DNA of 8,251 nt from Planctomycetota bacterium (GTDB taxonomy: Bacteria > Planctomycetota > Planctomycetia > Pirellulales > UBA7805): NCBI GenBank assembly GCA_014237955.1, contig JABABY010000082.1, positions 1-8,251 of the forward strand, read 5' to 3'. Below, piece after piece: positions 1 to 6,857 of the stretch (position 1 is the first letter of the stretch; every line of letters begins with the position of its first letter). The notes beneath the pieces are model-generated. The model worked only from the letters and a program-made list of their open reading frames with translations, ran no database searches and was not told where the DNA came from. The translations under genes and the position numbers were made by a program.

Positions 1-81
1 CACTGGATTCTGGGCAAAAACGCCGTCCGGAAATCACCCCGCTGGAGCATCATCCGCAACGTGTTGCACTGGGTCGATTGA
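1..81 (+). CDS. Possible 3' end of an unidentified gene (partial)
   Basis: Frame 1 is open from the left edge to a TGA at 79-81 and gives 26 residues ending in IIRNVLHWVD. About 21 of its 26 codons end in G or C, higher than expected for random sequence here, which suggests real coding. It would end 32 bp before the stop of the acyl-CoA dehydrogenase on the other strand, a normal convergent arrangement. The fragment is too short to recognise a family and I assign no function. It could also be a chance open stretch; sequence to the left of the window would decide. Confidence 0.35.
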   Translation, partial: HWILGKNAVRKSPRWSIIRNVLHWVD

Positions 82-113
82 GTCCAGCGCCAAACCCGGC
101 TGCGACGGCCATC

Positions 114-1889
114 TCACACTCCAACGCCATTGGTCGCGAGCATCCGATCGGCAAGCCGAGTCGTTTCTTGATCGTCATTGGACCACAAATCGACGAGGTG
201 TTGCTGCATCCGGCGGTTGGCCGTACGCAGATAGTAGCGCCCTGTAGCCAGTGCATCTTCTTGCTCTTCCGCTGTTTGCCGCGAGTCGCCCAGGATAAAA
301 TCGAGTCGCTGTAAGACGCTTGCGCTCACATAAATCTCCGTTGCGACATTAGCAACGCGCTCCAACTGGTATTGGCGATCAACAATGTCTTCTTGATATC
401 GACGAAGCAATTTCTCGACATTGCTACCCAACTTTCCGAGAATACGACCAAGTTGTGTCGCATCGTCAACCAATCGATCGCTGCCGACCGTAATCGTAGG
501 CGAAGAGACCATCGAACGAATTTTACGATCTGCAAACCGTGTAATCGTCGACAGGTTACCAACCGGGCTCTTGAGGGCATCGAGGACCTCTTTCAGGTCG
601 AGCCCCACATCCCGCATGCCGACGACACCAATGAACACCTTGAGTACTTCGTTTGCACCTTCCCCGATGGTATTGATCCGGGCATCCCGCATCAACCGCT
701 CGTACGGTTCGTCCGTAAAATAACCCTTCCCACCAAAGAGTTGGATCGTGTCGTTGATGATTTCCCAAAGGACTTCGGTGGCAAACACCTTGAGCATCGC
801 GGTCTCGACCATGTAGTCGCCTTCGCCCGAATCCATAAGGGATGCGGTCTGATAGGTTGCCGATTCCATCGCAAATGCCCCTGCCTTCATGTGGGCGAGC
901 TTCCGTTTTACCAGTTCAAAACTACCGAGCGTCTGCTGGAATTGGACACGGGAGTTGCAGTGTTCGGTTGCCCGCTGGACACAAAACTTGGCGGCTCCGG
1001 TGCAACTGGCACCAAACGTGGTGCGGCCAAAATCGAGTACCGTGAGGGCAATTTTCAGCCCCTTGCCCAACTGCCCAAGAATATTTTCTTTCGGTACAAA
1101 CATCTCGTGAAATGCGAGCCGAGCGGTCGCCGTACCGCGGACACCGCATTTGTCCATCCGCTCCTCAACCACCTCAAAACCGGGCATTGCCGGTGAGACG
1201 AGAAACGCTGTCACCTTTGTCTCTTCGCTCCCCTCGACCGGCGTCCGAGCCATCACAGTGAGGGCCTGTGAAATACCACCGTTCGTGATCCAACGCTTCT
1301 CGCCATTGAGGACGTAGCCGCTGCCGTCTTCCTTCGGGGTCGCCGTCGTCTGCACATTGCCCGCATCGCTGCCCGCTTCTGGCTCGGTAAGGGCAAAGGC
1401 GCTGAGCCACTCACCGGTTGCCAACTTGGGCAGCCAGTCTCTCTGCTGTGCCTCAGTACCGAAAAGCACGATCGCGCGGGGGCCGATCGAATGGTGGGCG
1501 TTGACAAACAGGGCCGTACTGCCACAGTGCCCCGCTAGCAGTTCGATCAAACGGCAATATTGTGTCTGGCTCATTGCGAGCCCACCGGTCGATTCCGGCA
1601 GGCAAGCCCCGAGTACCCCTAACTGGCCCAGCCCGGCAATCACATCGTCCGGAATCCGCGCATCGCGGTCGATGGCGACCGGGTCGATCTTCTCACGGCA
1701 AAAATGTGCGAGATTTTCGACCAGTGCGTTTCCCTGCTGGTCGGCATCAATATCAGGATAGGCAAGCAACTTGTCCTGCAGGTAATGACCGAAATAAAGG
1801 CCGCGGGCAAACCCAACCTGCGCGAGGCGGTCGCCAAGCATTTCCTCTGCCTCAGCCATCTGTTTTTCACGCAACGATTCTGACATCAC
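114..1889 (-). CDS. Acyl-CoA dehydrogenase, VLCAD/FadE-like long form
   Basis: This is a flavin (FAD) enzyme that makes the alpha,beta double bond in acyl-CoA, the first step of fatty-acid beta-oxidation, passing electrons to an electron-transfer flavoprotein. The 591-residue product has the N-terminal helical domain (about 50-165), the family signature ALTEPEAGSD at 166-175 in the beta domain, and the second signature QLFGGKGY at 383-390. Glu410 in IGEGANEV aligns with the catalytic base Glu of MCAD/VLCAD (IYEGT-type motif). A further 150 residues (about 440-591) follow the catalytic core. Short-chain enzymes lack this part; VLCAD, ACAD9 and Bacillus FadE (about 594 residues) have it, so a long-chain substrate is likely but inferred. 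Two starts are adjacent: GTG at 1889 and ATG at 1886. GGGGAG at 1900-1905 lies 10 and 13 nt upstream respectively, so GTG is slightly better spaced. The gene is divergent from the porin and stands alone on its strand. Confidence 0.93.
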   Translation of the reverse strand: MMSESLREKQMAEAEEMLGDRLAQVGFARGLYFGHYLQDKLLAYPDIDADQQGNALVENLAHFCREKIDPVAIDRDARIPDDVIAGLGQLGVLGACLPESTGGLAMSQTQYCRLIELLAGHCGSTALFVNAHHSIGPRAIVLFGTEAQQRDWLPKLATGEWLSAFALTEPEAGSDAGNVQTTATPKEDGSGYVLNGEKRWITNGGISQALTVMARTPVEGSEETKVTAFLVSPAMPGFEVVEERMDKCGVRGTATARLAFHEMFVPKENILGQLGKGLKIALTVLDFGRTTFGASCTGAAKFCVQRATEHCNSRVQFQQTLGSFELVKRKLAHMKAGAFAMESATYQTASLMDSGEGDYMVETAMLKVFATEVLWEIINDTIQLFGGKGYFTDEPYERLMRDARINTIGEGANEVLKVFIGVVGMRDVGLDLKEVLDALKSPVGNLSTITRFADRKIRSMVSSPTITVGSDRLVDDATQLGRILGKLGSNVEKLLRRYQEDIVDRQYQLERVANVATEIYVSASVLQRLDFILGDSRQTAEEQEDALATGRYYLRTANRRMQQHLVDLWSNDDQETTRLADRMLATNGVGV

Positions 1890-2058
1890 TCGGAACTATC
1901 TCCCCGAAAACGAACGACGCGTATTTGGATCTTGGATAAAGTGGGTACTTTTTAACGGCTTGCTATCGCCCGCGATCTTGATTGGCATACCGTCAAGCTT
2001 TGACAACATACATGTAATTTGTCGAGTTTATCGTAACAAAATGTCCAGAATCTTAACA

Positions 2059-2086
2059 ATGTCAACGTGCCGGATGAGCCGATAAT
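2059..2086 (+). promoter_or_regulatory. Candidate sigma-70 promoter for the porin operon
   Basis: The -35 box ATGTCA (2059-2064, four of six consensus bases) and the -10 box GATAAT (2081-2086, five of six) are 16 bp apart. Transcription would begin near 2093 and leave a leader of about 127 nt before the porin ATG at 2220. This rests on consensus matching only. Confidence 0.3.
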
Positions 2087-2137
2087 ACTTCTTAGACCGT
2101 TAATGCGGAATATGTGTCTTGGTCCAGTTGTACCTTC

Positions 2138-2156
2138 TGTGACTCAAACTGTCACA
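2138..2156. promoter_or_regulatory. Inverted repeat TGTGAC-N7-GTCACA in the porin leader
   Basis: Two perfect 6-base arms, TGTGAC (2138-2143) and GTCACA (2151-2156), flank a 7-base spacer. The half-sites resemble those of CRP/FNR-family regulators (TGTGA...TCACA), but the spacing between the TGTGA and TCACA cores is 9 rather than the usual 6 bases, so a classic CRP site is unlikely. It lies about 64 bp before the porin ATG and downstream of the candidate promoter, where a bound repressor or an RNA hairpin could act. Confidence 0.3.
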
Positions 2157-2219
2157 ACCCTCAATCGGCAAAAATCAGCGAACCCATGGAAGCGCCACCA
2201 CAGGGGGGTGTTTGCAACT

Positions 2220-3740
2220 ATGCCACTTTACCTGAGCAACGTTCATGGCTTGTTGGTTGGGATCCATGCAACACTTGTTCGATTTGCCATAATCTTCGCG
2301 TTTGGCGCTGCGATGGTCCTTTCCACCCTGGCAAAGCCCATCGAGGCCCAACAATCCGATGGGTATGACGAGCCTTCCAGCAGCCCGGCCACCCTCACGA
2401 GTACTTCACTCAACAGCCTCGTTGAGCGGATCGAGGCGCTCGAATCGCAAGTCACCATGCGAGACGAGGAATTTTACGAGTTTAAAGAAGTCGATATTGT
2501 CCAGAAACCGACGATCACGATCTTTGGCCGTGTCATGCTCGATTACTGGGCGTTTCCATCTGATTCGCCACTCGTGAACTGGGTGGGTTCTGAATACCCG
2601 AATGACCAGAAGCCAATTCCACCTGTGATAGGCAACCCAAACTCCTTTCTCGGATTCCGCCGCCTGCGACTCGGTGCCAAGGGTCAAGCCAGCGAAAATA
2701 TGGAATACAAAATCCAGATGGAATTTGCCCAGCCTGATCAGATCACCTTCAAGGATGCCTATCTCGGCTGGTTGAATCTTCCCTGGAACGACAAAATCTT
2801 GGTCGGTAACCAGAAGCGACCCTACGGCCTTGCACACCTCGATAGTAGCCGTTACATGGTCTTCATGGAGCGACCTTTTGTGGTCGATGCCTTTAATAAT
2901 GACGCCCGGCGGTTGGGGGTCGAAGCCTATGGCTACTCCGATAACGAGCGGTGGAATTGGCGGTACGGTGGATTTGACATGCAGAATATTGCAAAGGTCG
3001 GTCGCATCTACTCAAACAATTTCGAGCCGGAAGTGGCGGGCCGTATTGCCAACACGATTTGGTATGACGAAATGTCAGGTGGTCGTGGCTATGCCCATTG
3101 GGCCCTCTCCGGTGCCGCCTGTTTCCCGAATGGTGGTGAAGCCGCCCGTTTCAAAACGCGACCCGAGGCCTATTCACAAACAAGCTGGTACGATACGGGA
3201 CAGATCACCAATGGCGACACCTACCAACTCGGAGGGGTAGAGGCTGTGGTGAACGTGAATCAACTTTCGGTTGTCGGTGAATACCTGAGCGTGGAGATGC
3301 AGCGCACCGGCGCGTCTGATCTCAATTTTTATGGTGGTTATTTCTATGTTGCCTACTGGCTCACGAACGACTACTCACCGTGGAATCGTCAGCGTGGCGT
3401 GTTGGGTCGCACCATACCTAACGAAAACTTTTTTATCGTCCGCGCTGAAGATGGTAGCAGGATACGGGGCTGGGGAGCCTGGCAGATTGCAGGCCGCTAT
3501 TCCCGTGGTAACTTCAGTGACGGGACGGGCCCGCAGAGAATCGAAGGTGGTATCGGCCAGAGTTTCACCTTCGCCCTCAACTGGTGGTGGAACCCATATG
3601 CCCGTATGCAGTTCAATTACATCAATGGACAGATTAGCAGTCGGAATACCCAATTGACCGGACAACGCCCGGCACCAATCGGCACCGGTACCAGCGGAGA
3701 TTACAACATCTTTGGAACCCAGTTCATGATCGACTGGTAA
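2220..3740 (+). CDS. Outer-membrane porin, phosphate-selective porin O/P (OprP)-like
   Basis: The product is predicted to be a 506-residue beta-barrel porin that lets small solutes cross the outer membrane. It has a long basic N-region and a hydrophobic stretch (about 20-38) ending near PIEAQQ, a likely signal peptide. A Ser/Pro-rich linker follows, then a short heptad-like coiled coil (LNSLVERIEALESQV, 64-78). From about 97 (PTITIFGRVMLDYW) the chain alternates aromatic-rich strands and turns, with typical porin segments such as FRRLRLGAKG and NQKRPYG. It ends in FGTQFMIDW: a C-terminal aromatic residue is the usual recognition signal for the BAM insertion machinery. The layout fits porins of the OprP/OprO family common in planctomycetes; phosphate selectivity cannot be read from the sequence. 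I chose ATG 2220 because AGGGG at 2202-2206 lies upstream and the signal peptide then begins properly; the frame also extends back to GTG 2067. The Cys-rich gene follows at 80 bp with no clear terminator between. Confidence 0.8.
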   Translation: MPLYLSNVHGLLVGIHATLVRFAIIFAFGAAMVLSTLAKPIEAQQSDGYDEPSSSPATLTSTSLNSLVERIEALESQVTMRDEEFYEFKEVDIVQKPTITIFGRVMLDYWAFPSDSPLVNWVGSEYPNDQKPIPPVIGNPNSFLGFRRLRLGAKGQASENMEYKIQMEFAQPDQITFKDAYLGWLNLPWNDKILVGNQKRPYGLAHLDSSRYMVFMERPFVVDAFNNDARRLGVEAYGYSDNERWNWRYGGFDMQNIAKVGRIYSNNFEPEVAGRIANTIWYDEMSGGRGYAHWALSGAACFPNGGEAARFKTRPEAYSQTSWYDTGQITNGDTYQLGGVEAVVNVNQLSVVGEYLSVEMQRTGASDLNFYGGYFYVAYWLTNDYSPWNRQRGVLGRTIPNENFFIVRAEDGSRIRGWGAWQIAGRYSRGNFSDGTGPQRIEGGIGQSFTFALNWWWNPYARMQFNYINGQISSRNTQLTGQRPAPIGTGTSGDYNIFGTQFMIDW

Positions 3741-3808
3741 TGGCACCCCAGGTGAAAACATCGATTCAAGAAACATTCACCACCAACAATCGACCATTCT
3801 TAATACAT

Positions 3809-3812
3809 AGGA
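3809..3812 (+). promoter_or_regulatory. Ribosome binding site of the Cys-rich protein gene
   Basis: AGGA lies 8 nt before ATG 3821, which supports that start. Between the porin stop and this site only a weak TCGATT...AATCGA pair is visible and there is no T-tract, so co-transcription with the porin is likely. Confidence 0.6.
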
Positions 3813-3820
3813 CTTGAGCT

Positions 3821-4354
3821 ATGCCTCATCATTACCGCATTTTTGTCTCGGCGGTCACCCTAGCATCTCTTTTTGTAATCGCCTCCAGCGCCCGTTGGCC
3901 CGCTCTGGCACAATGTGATTCCGACTCGGGATGCTCGTCCTGCTGCCCCAGATGCAAACTGGAAGTAGGTACCGAAAATGTCAAAAAGCATTTCTATGAA
4001 GTCGTGTGCAAAGAGATCTGTATTCCCAAAGTGACGTTTCCCTGGCAGAAACCCCGCTGCGACAAATGCAATGGCGGTTGCGAAACAGGATCCTGCGATT
4101 GCCCCATTCCCTGCAAAGGGGCCCACATCCGTACCGTTAAGGTCTTGAAAAAATATCAGTACGAGTGCGAGCGCTGCAAGTACAAGTGGACCCCCGAGTG
4201 CTGCAACTGCAATGGCAACTGCTCCGAGGGCCCGGCTGGCGAAAACCCAGCTTCCGAGGAGGCCAACACTGCGAAGGGATTTGCACCCCCCGTGCCCCCC
4301 GACTTTACCACGCGGGTCCGGGATTTGCTGAAGTCGACAAACCTGCGCAAATAG
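3821..4354 (+). CDS. Secreted Cys-rich protein of unknown function
   Basis: The 177-residue product starts with a clear signal peptide: a basic start (MPHHYR), a hydrophobic core (about 8-22) and an ALA-Q cleavage site after residue 30. The mature part has 19 cysteines, all within residues 32-134, many in CxxC or CC pairs (CCPRC, CDKC, CERC, ECC). Two halves resemble each other: VKKHFYEVVCKEIC (54-67) and VLKKYQYECERC (108-119) share a Lys-Lys, aromatic, Glu-Cys-xx-Cys pattern, so the protein may hold a duplicated unit. The C-terminal 45 residues lack cysteine and are Pro/Glu-rich. I recall similar small proteins in planctomycetes but know no function. Disulfide-bonded envelope protein or metal-binding protein are both possible. 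Cys at residue 32 is preceded by LAQ, a poor lipobox, so a lipoprotein is less likely. Its position just behind the porin suggests an envelope role. Confidence 0.85.
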   Translation: MPHHYRIFVSAVTLASLFVIASSARWPALAQCDSDSGCSSCCPRCKLEVGTENVKKHFYEVVCKEICIPKVTFPWQKPRCDKCNGGCETGSCDCPIPCKGAHIRTVKVLKKYQYECERCKYKWTPECCNCNGNCSEGPAGENPASEEANTAKGFAPPVPPDFTTRVRDLLKSTNLRK

Positions 4355-4399
4355 ACCCGTTCCGCGTAAAGATAAGACTTTGTTTGGTACCGGTTCGCA

Positions 4400-6439
4400 T
4401 CAGGCGGCCCAGTGCATTTCCTCCTCTTCCGGTTCTTCTTCTGCATCAAGCGCAGCCAGATCATTCTCCGAGAAAATGCGCCCTGCCAGCAGCCGTACCG
4501 GGATCAGCAGCGCGATGAACAGTGGGAACAGCAACCCCAGCACGCTTACCTTAACCAGCCAGAGAACCGCCAGACAAATCATCTGCAGCAATGTGAATTT
4601 ATGGATCACCGAAATGGGGACCCGCCGCGTGTAGTGGGTAGTGGGATAGAGTGCCGGGTCGATCAGCCAGAGACTCAGCCGCTCGAAAAACTGGTTGGCT
4701 ACGAGGGAAACAACCCCCATATAAAGAAAAAGACCGTAAAGAATGGCTAAGGGAATGAAATGCAGCCAGGGCAACAAAAACAGGGTGCCGCCAATCAGTA
4801 GTGCCGTCACCAGCCCGGTCACTCGGTTCTCGCGGACCTGCAGGACCCGTTCATGTTTGTAACCGTCCGGCTTGACCACTTCTTCCATCGTGGCCAGTGA
4901 ACGCACATGATTGAGCGACCGTACCGTTGCCGCCACTAGCCAGGGCAATCCGAGTACTGAACAGATTCCCGTCAACAGGCCTACGATTGCCAGATCGAGA
5001 TGGTAGGCGACTCCCTTTTTGAGCCGATGGTCCGGGCTGTTGACCAGTCGGGCCGTAATATTCTGATCCAGATAGATCAATACGGTCACGAGAAACGCTG
5101 GTCCGATTGCAGCAAAAGGCACCCAAAGGGGAACCTCCCAGAATGGCACCAGCCAGGAACGGTTATTAGTGGTCCCAAAGGTGCTCGGAACATCTAACGC
5201 GTCGAGGGGGATCCCGCGGAGCCAAAGCGTGACGAGGGTCATCATAAGGACCGCAATTGTGGGCCCAAAATCGGAAAGGAATTCGCGGAAATTGGACCGG
5301 AGCAAGCGACTCCGCCGCATCCGGGAAAGATTTGTTGCAATAAAAAACGTTCCGAGCGTCAAAAGGAGAGAAAACAAAGGCTTGTCGTATTGCCCGCTTT
5401 CAGCCGAATTTTGAAATACACGCACCAACCAATGGATTGCCTCATAGATGAAAATAAAGGAAATCAAAACAACAAAGATTTCATCCGTAAACCGCGTAAA
5501 GTAGCGCATCAGACAACTCGCATCGGTCACGGCGAGAATCAATATAAAGATTGCCGACCAGATTCCTACCCAAGCATAGCCGGGCAAAAAGGGCACGCCG
5601 AAATCCTCGCAGAGCTGGTAAAGAATATACGTCATTACCAGTAGCGGCCCCGTACCTCCGAGAAAAATCAACGGTTGCCCGGCAAACAGTGCGTAGATTA
5701 TGCCGCAGAACGCCGTTGCCACGATCATTTCCACAGCACCAATTTGGCCACCCGTTTGTACGGCCATGACGCCGCCAAAAGTAACGGCTGGAGTGAGCAG
5801 AGCAAAGAATAAAAACAGTGAGGAACTCACACATTTTCGGTGCATTCCGTCACGAAAGTCACTCGCATAGACTGCGGCCCGCCGACGGATATCGGCCATA
5901 AGTCCACCGGCAAAGCGTCCGGTATACTCAAGCCCTGTGAGCGGTTCTTCTGTAGCAGGCGTTGGCGTGGTTGTGCGGTCGCAATAGCGGTCAAGGGCGC
6001 GGAGTAATTCGCCACGATCGCGTGCCCGAGTTGCATCATATCGGAACTCATCGTCCGACATGAGCCGCGCAACGCTAGCGAGCGTATCGAGATGCCGCCC
6101 GGCATCGCCTGACGGCCCGAGCATAAAAAAGAAAAAACGCGTTGGGATTCCATCCGGCGCACCGAGATTCACGGCACGTGCGAGCCGCACAAAGATGACG
6201 CACGGATTTTCCAGCCCATCCAGATAGGCATGTGGAATCGCAACCGAGTGTCCAATGGCAGTGGGTGCGATTTCCTCGCGAGAGAGGAGAGCCGACTCCA
6301 CCGCTTCGGCCAAGTGGGAAGGGATCAACTCTCGATCGACTGCTGTTTTAATGACCTGGTGAAAAATCGTGCGCGGATTCTGTGCCCGCAGATCCAAGAT
6401 GATCTGTTCGTTTTTGATAGATTGCTTGAGTAGATCCAT
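4400..6439 (-). CDS. PTS EIIA domain fused to SLC4-type bicarbonate transporter
   Basis: This 679-residue protein has two parts. Residues 1 to about 152 match a PTS EIIA type-2 (mannitol/fructose/PtsN) domain: the motif IGHSVAIPHA at 62-71 contains His70, the family's phosphorylated histidine, and His64. Residues about 172-670 are a complete SLC4 (HCO3- cotransporter) domain with roughly 12-14 membrane segments. It opens with GGLMADIRRRAAVYASDF (178-195), followed by LLTPAVTFGG (214-223), GQPLIFLGGTGPLLV (254-268), TRFTDEIF (315-322), FIFIYEA (328-334), YLDQNITARLVN (456-467), KKGVAYHLDL (474-483), GLPWLVAATVRS (497-508) and FLYMGVVSL (571-579). These match animal anion exchangers and Na+-bicarbonate cotransporters closely; Asp458 is at the substrate-site position where Na+-coupled members carry Asp and AE1 carries Glu681. 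The tail is acidic (LDAEEEPEEEE, 664-674). The likely role is inner-membrane bicarbonate transport, gated by phosphorylation of the EIIA part (inference). ATG 6439 has only a weak GGTG upstream. The gene is divergent from csrA and convergent with the Cys-rich gene. Confidence 0.92.
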   Translation of the reverse strand: MDLLKQSIKNEQIILDLRAQNPRTIFHQVIKTAVDRELIPSHLAEAVESALLSREEIAPTAIGHSVAIPHAYLDGLENPCVIFVRLARAVNLGAPDGIPTRFFFFMLGPSGDAGRHLDTLASVARLMSDDEFRYDATRARDRGELLRALDRYCDRTTTPTPATEEPLTGLEYTGRFAGGLMADIRRRAAVYASDFRDGMHRKCVSSSLFLFFALLTPAVTFGGVMAVQTGGQIGAVEMIVATAFCGIIYALFAGQPLIFLGGTGPLLVMTYILYQLCEDFGVPFLPGYAWVGIWSAIFILILAVTDASCLMRYFTRFTDEIFVVLISFIFIYEAIHWLVRVFQNSAESGQYDKPLFSLLLTLGTFFIATNLSRMRRSRLLRSNFREFLSDFGPTIAVLMMTLVTLWLRGIPLDALDVPSTFGTTNNRSWLVPFWEVPLWVPFAAIGPAFLVTVLIYLDQNITARLVNSPDHRLKKGVAYHLDLAIVGLLTGICSVLGLPWLVAATVRSLNHVRSLATMEEVVKPDGYKHERVLQVRENRVTGLVTALLIGGTLFLLPWLHFIPLAILYGLFLYMGVVSLVANQFFERLSLWLIDPALYPTTHYTRRVPISVIHKFTLLQMICLAVLWLVKVSVLGLLFPLFIALLIPVRLLAGRIFSENDLAALDAEEEPEEEEMHWAA

Positions 6440-6755
6440 AAATCACCAGATCCAATCCCCACGAGGAAAATCGCTAATTTTCAGTCAACGACTTTGTGGT
6501 AAGCCTTGTGCTTTGGTTCGCGATGAACAATGTATTTTTTGTAGAAAACCATGGCGATCCCGCTTATCGATCGACCTGCACGAAAGCCGCCACACTGTTG
6601 TCCGCATGAAGCATTCTGTCCGTATGCACTAAATAATAACCAGCAACGCTAGCAACCCCACAGGAGGGCCGCGTTCGTCTATTTCGATTAGGCAAACATA
6701 GATGGCTATTTTAAATGTCCCACTCAAAAAAGGACAAGCACAAAATATAAGTGAT

Positions 6756-6784
6756 TTGAACGATTTTTTCCTTCTCGCTATTTT
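6756..6784 (+). promoter_or_regulatory. Candidate sigma-70 promoter of csrA
   Basis: The -35 box TTGAAC (6756-6761) and the -10 box TATTTT (6779-6784) each match four of six consensus bases and are 17 bp apart in an A/T-rich stretch. Transcription would begin near 6791, leaving a leader of about 73 nt. Evidence is consensus matching only. Confidence 0.35.
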
Positions 6785-6850
6785 TTTAAGGCCAACTGGC
6801 GATTGGCTGCGTAGAATCAAATACCCCTCTTCAAATTTCTCATCTCGCAT

Positions 6851-6857
6851 AAAGGAG
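6851..6857 (+). promoter_or_regulatory. csrA ribosome binding site with embedded CsrA-type ANGGA motif
   Basis: AAAGGAG lies 6 nt before ATG 6864 and fixes that start over the upstream in-frame ATG at 6702. Its AAGGA (6852-6856) fits the ANGGA core bound by CsrA, so the protein could repress its own translation, as known for csrA in E. coli. I see only this one GGA in the predicted leader. Confidence 0.7.

Larger units (their letters stand above)
1890..2219. other. Divergent control region, acyl-CoA dehydrogenase / porin
   Basis: This 330-bp gap separates two divergent genes and should hold both promoters. It is more A/T-rich than the genes around it, notably at 1920-2060. On the plus strand I see a candidate sigma-70 promoter (2059-2086) and an inverted repeat in the predicted leader (2138-2156). 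A short palindrome, GTCAAGCTTTGAC, lies at 1992-2004 and includes a perfect TTGACA at 2000-2005, but no good -10 box follows it at 16-18 bp. I could not find a convincing minus-strand promoter for the dehydrogenase. An open frame from GTG 2067 in phase with the porin crosses the right part of this gap; I treat it as non-coding. Confidence 0.6.

Noticed and set aside
372..1196. 274-codon open frame on the plus strand
   Set aside because: It is fully antisense to the acyl-CoA dehydrogenase, whose signatures are clear; the translated product shows no family features and is a shadow of that gene.
2406..2837. 143-codon minus-strand frame opposite the porin
   Set aside because: It lies entirely inside the porin coding sequence and has no recognisable motif or ribosome site.
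3905..3916. Lipobox at the Cys-rich protein signal peptide
   Set aside because: The residues before the first cysteine are LAQ; Gln at -1 does not fit the usual Gly/Ala/Ser, and an ALA cleavage site just before it fits signal peptidase I.
6523..6609. 28-codon plus-strand small frame in the transporter/csrA gap
   Set aside because: There is no Shine-Dalgarno sequence before ATG 6523, and composition does not suggest coding.
6369..6632. 87-codon plus-strand frame crossing the transporter start into the control region
   Set aside because: It begins inside the transporter gene on the other strand, has no ribosome binding site and shows no protein-like pattern.
6662..6667. Perfect AGGAGG on the plus strand
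   Set aside because: No start codon lies 5-12 nt downstream; the next ATG (6702) is 34 nt away, so it does not act as a ribosome binding site for any visible gene.
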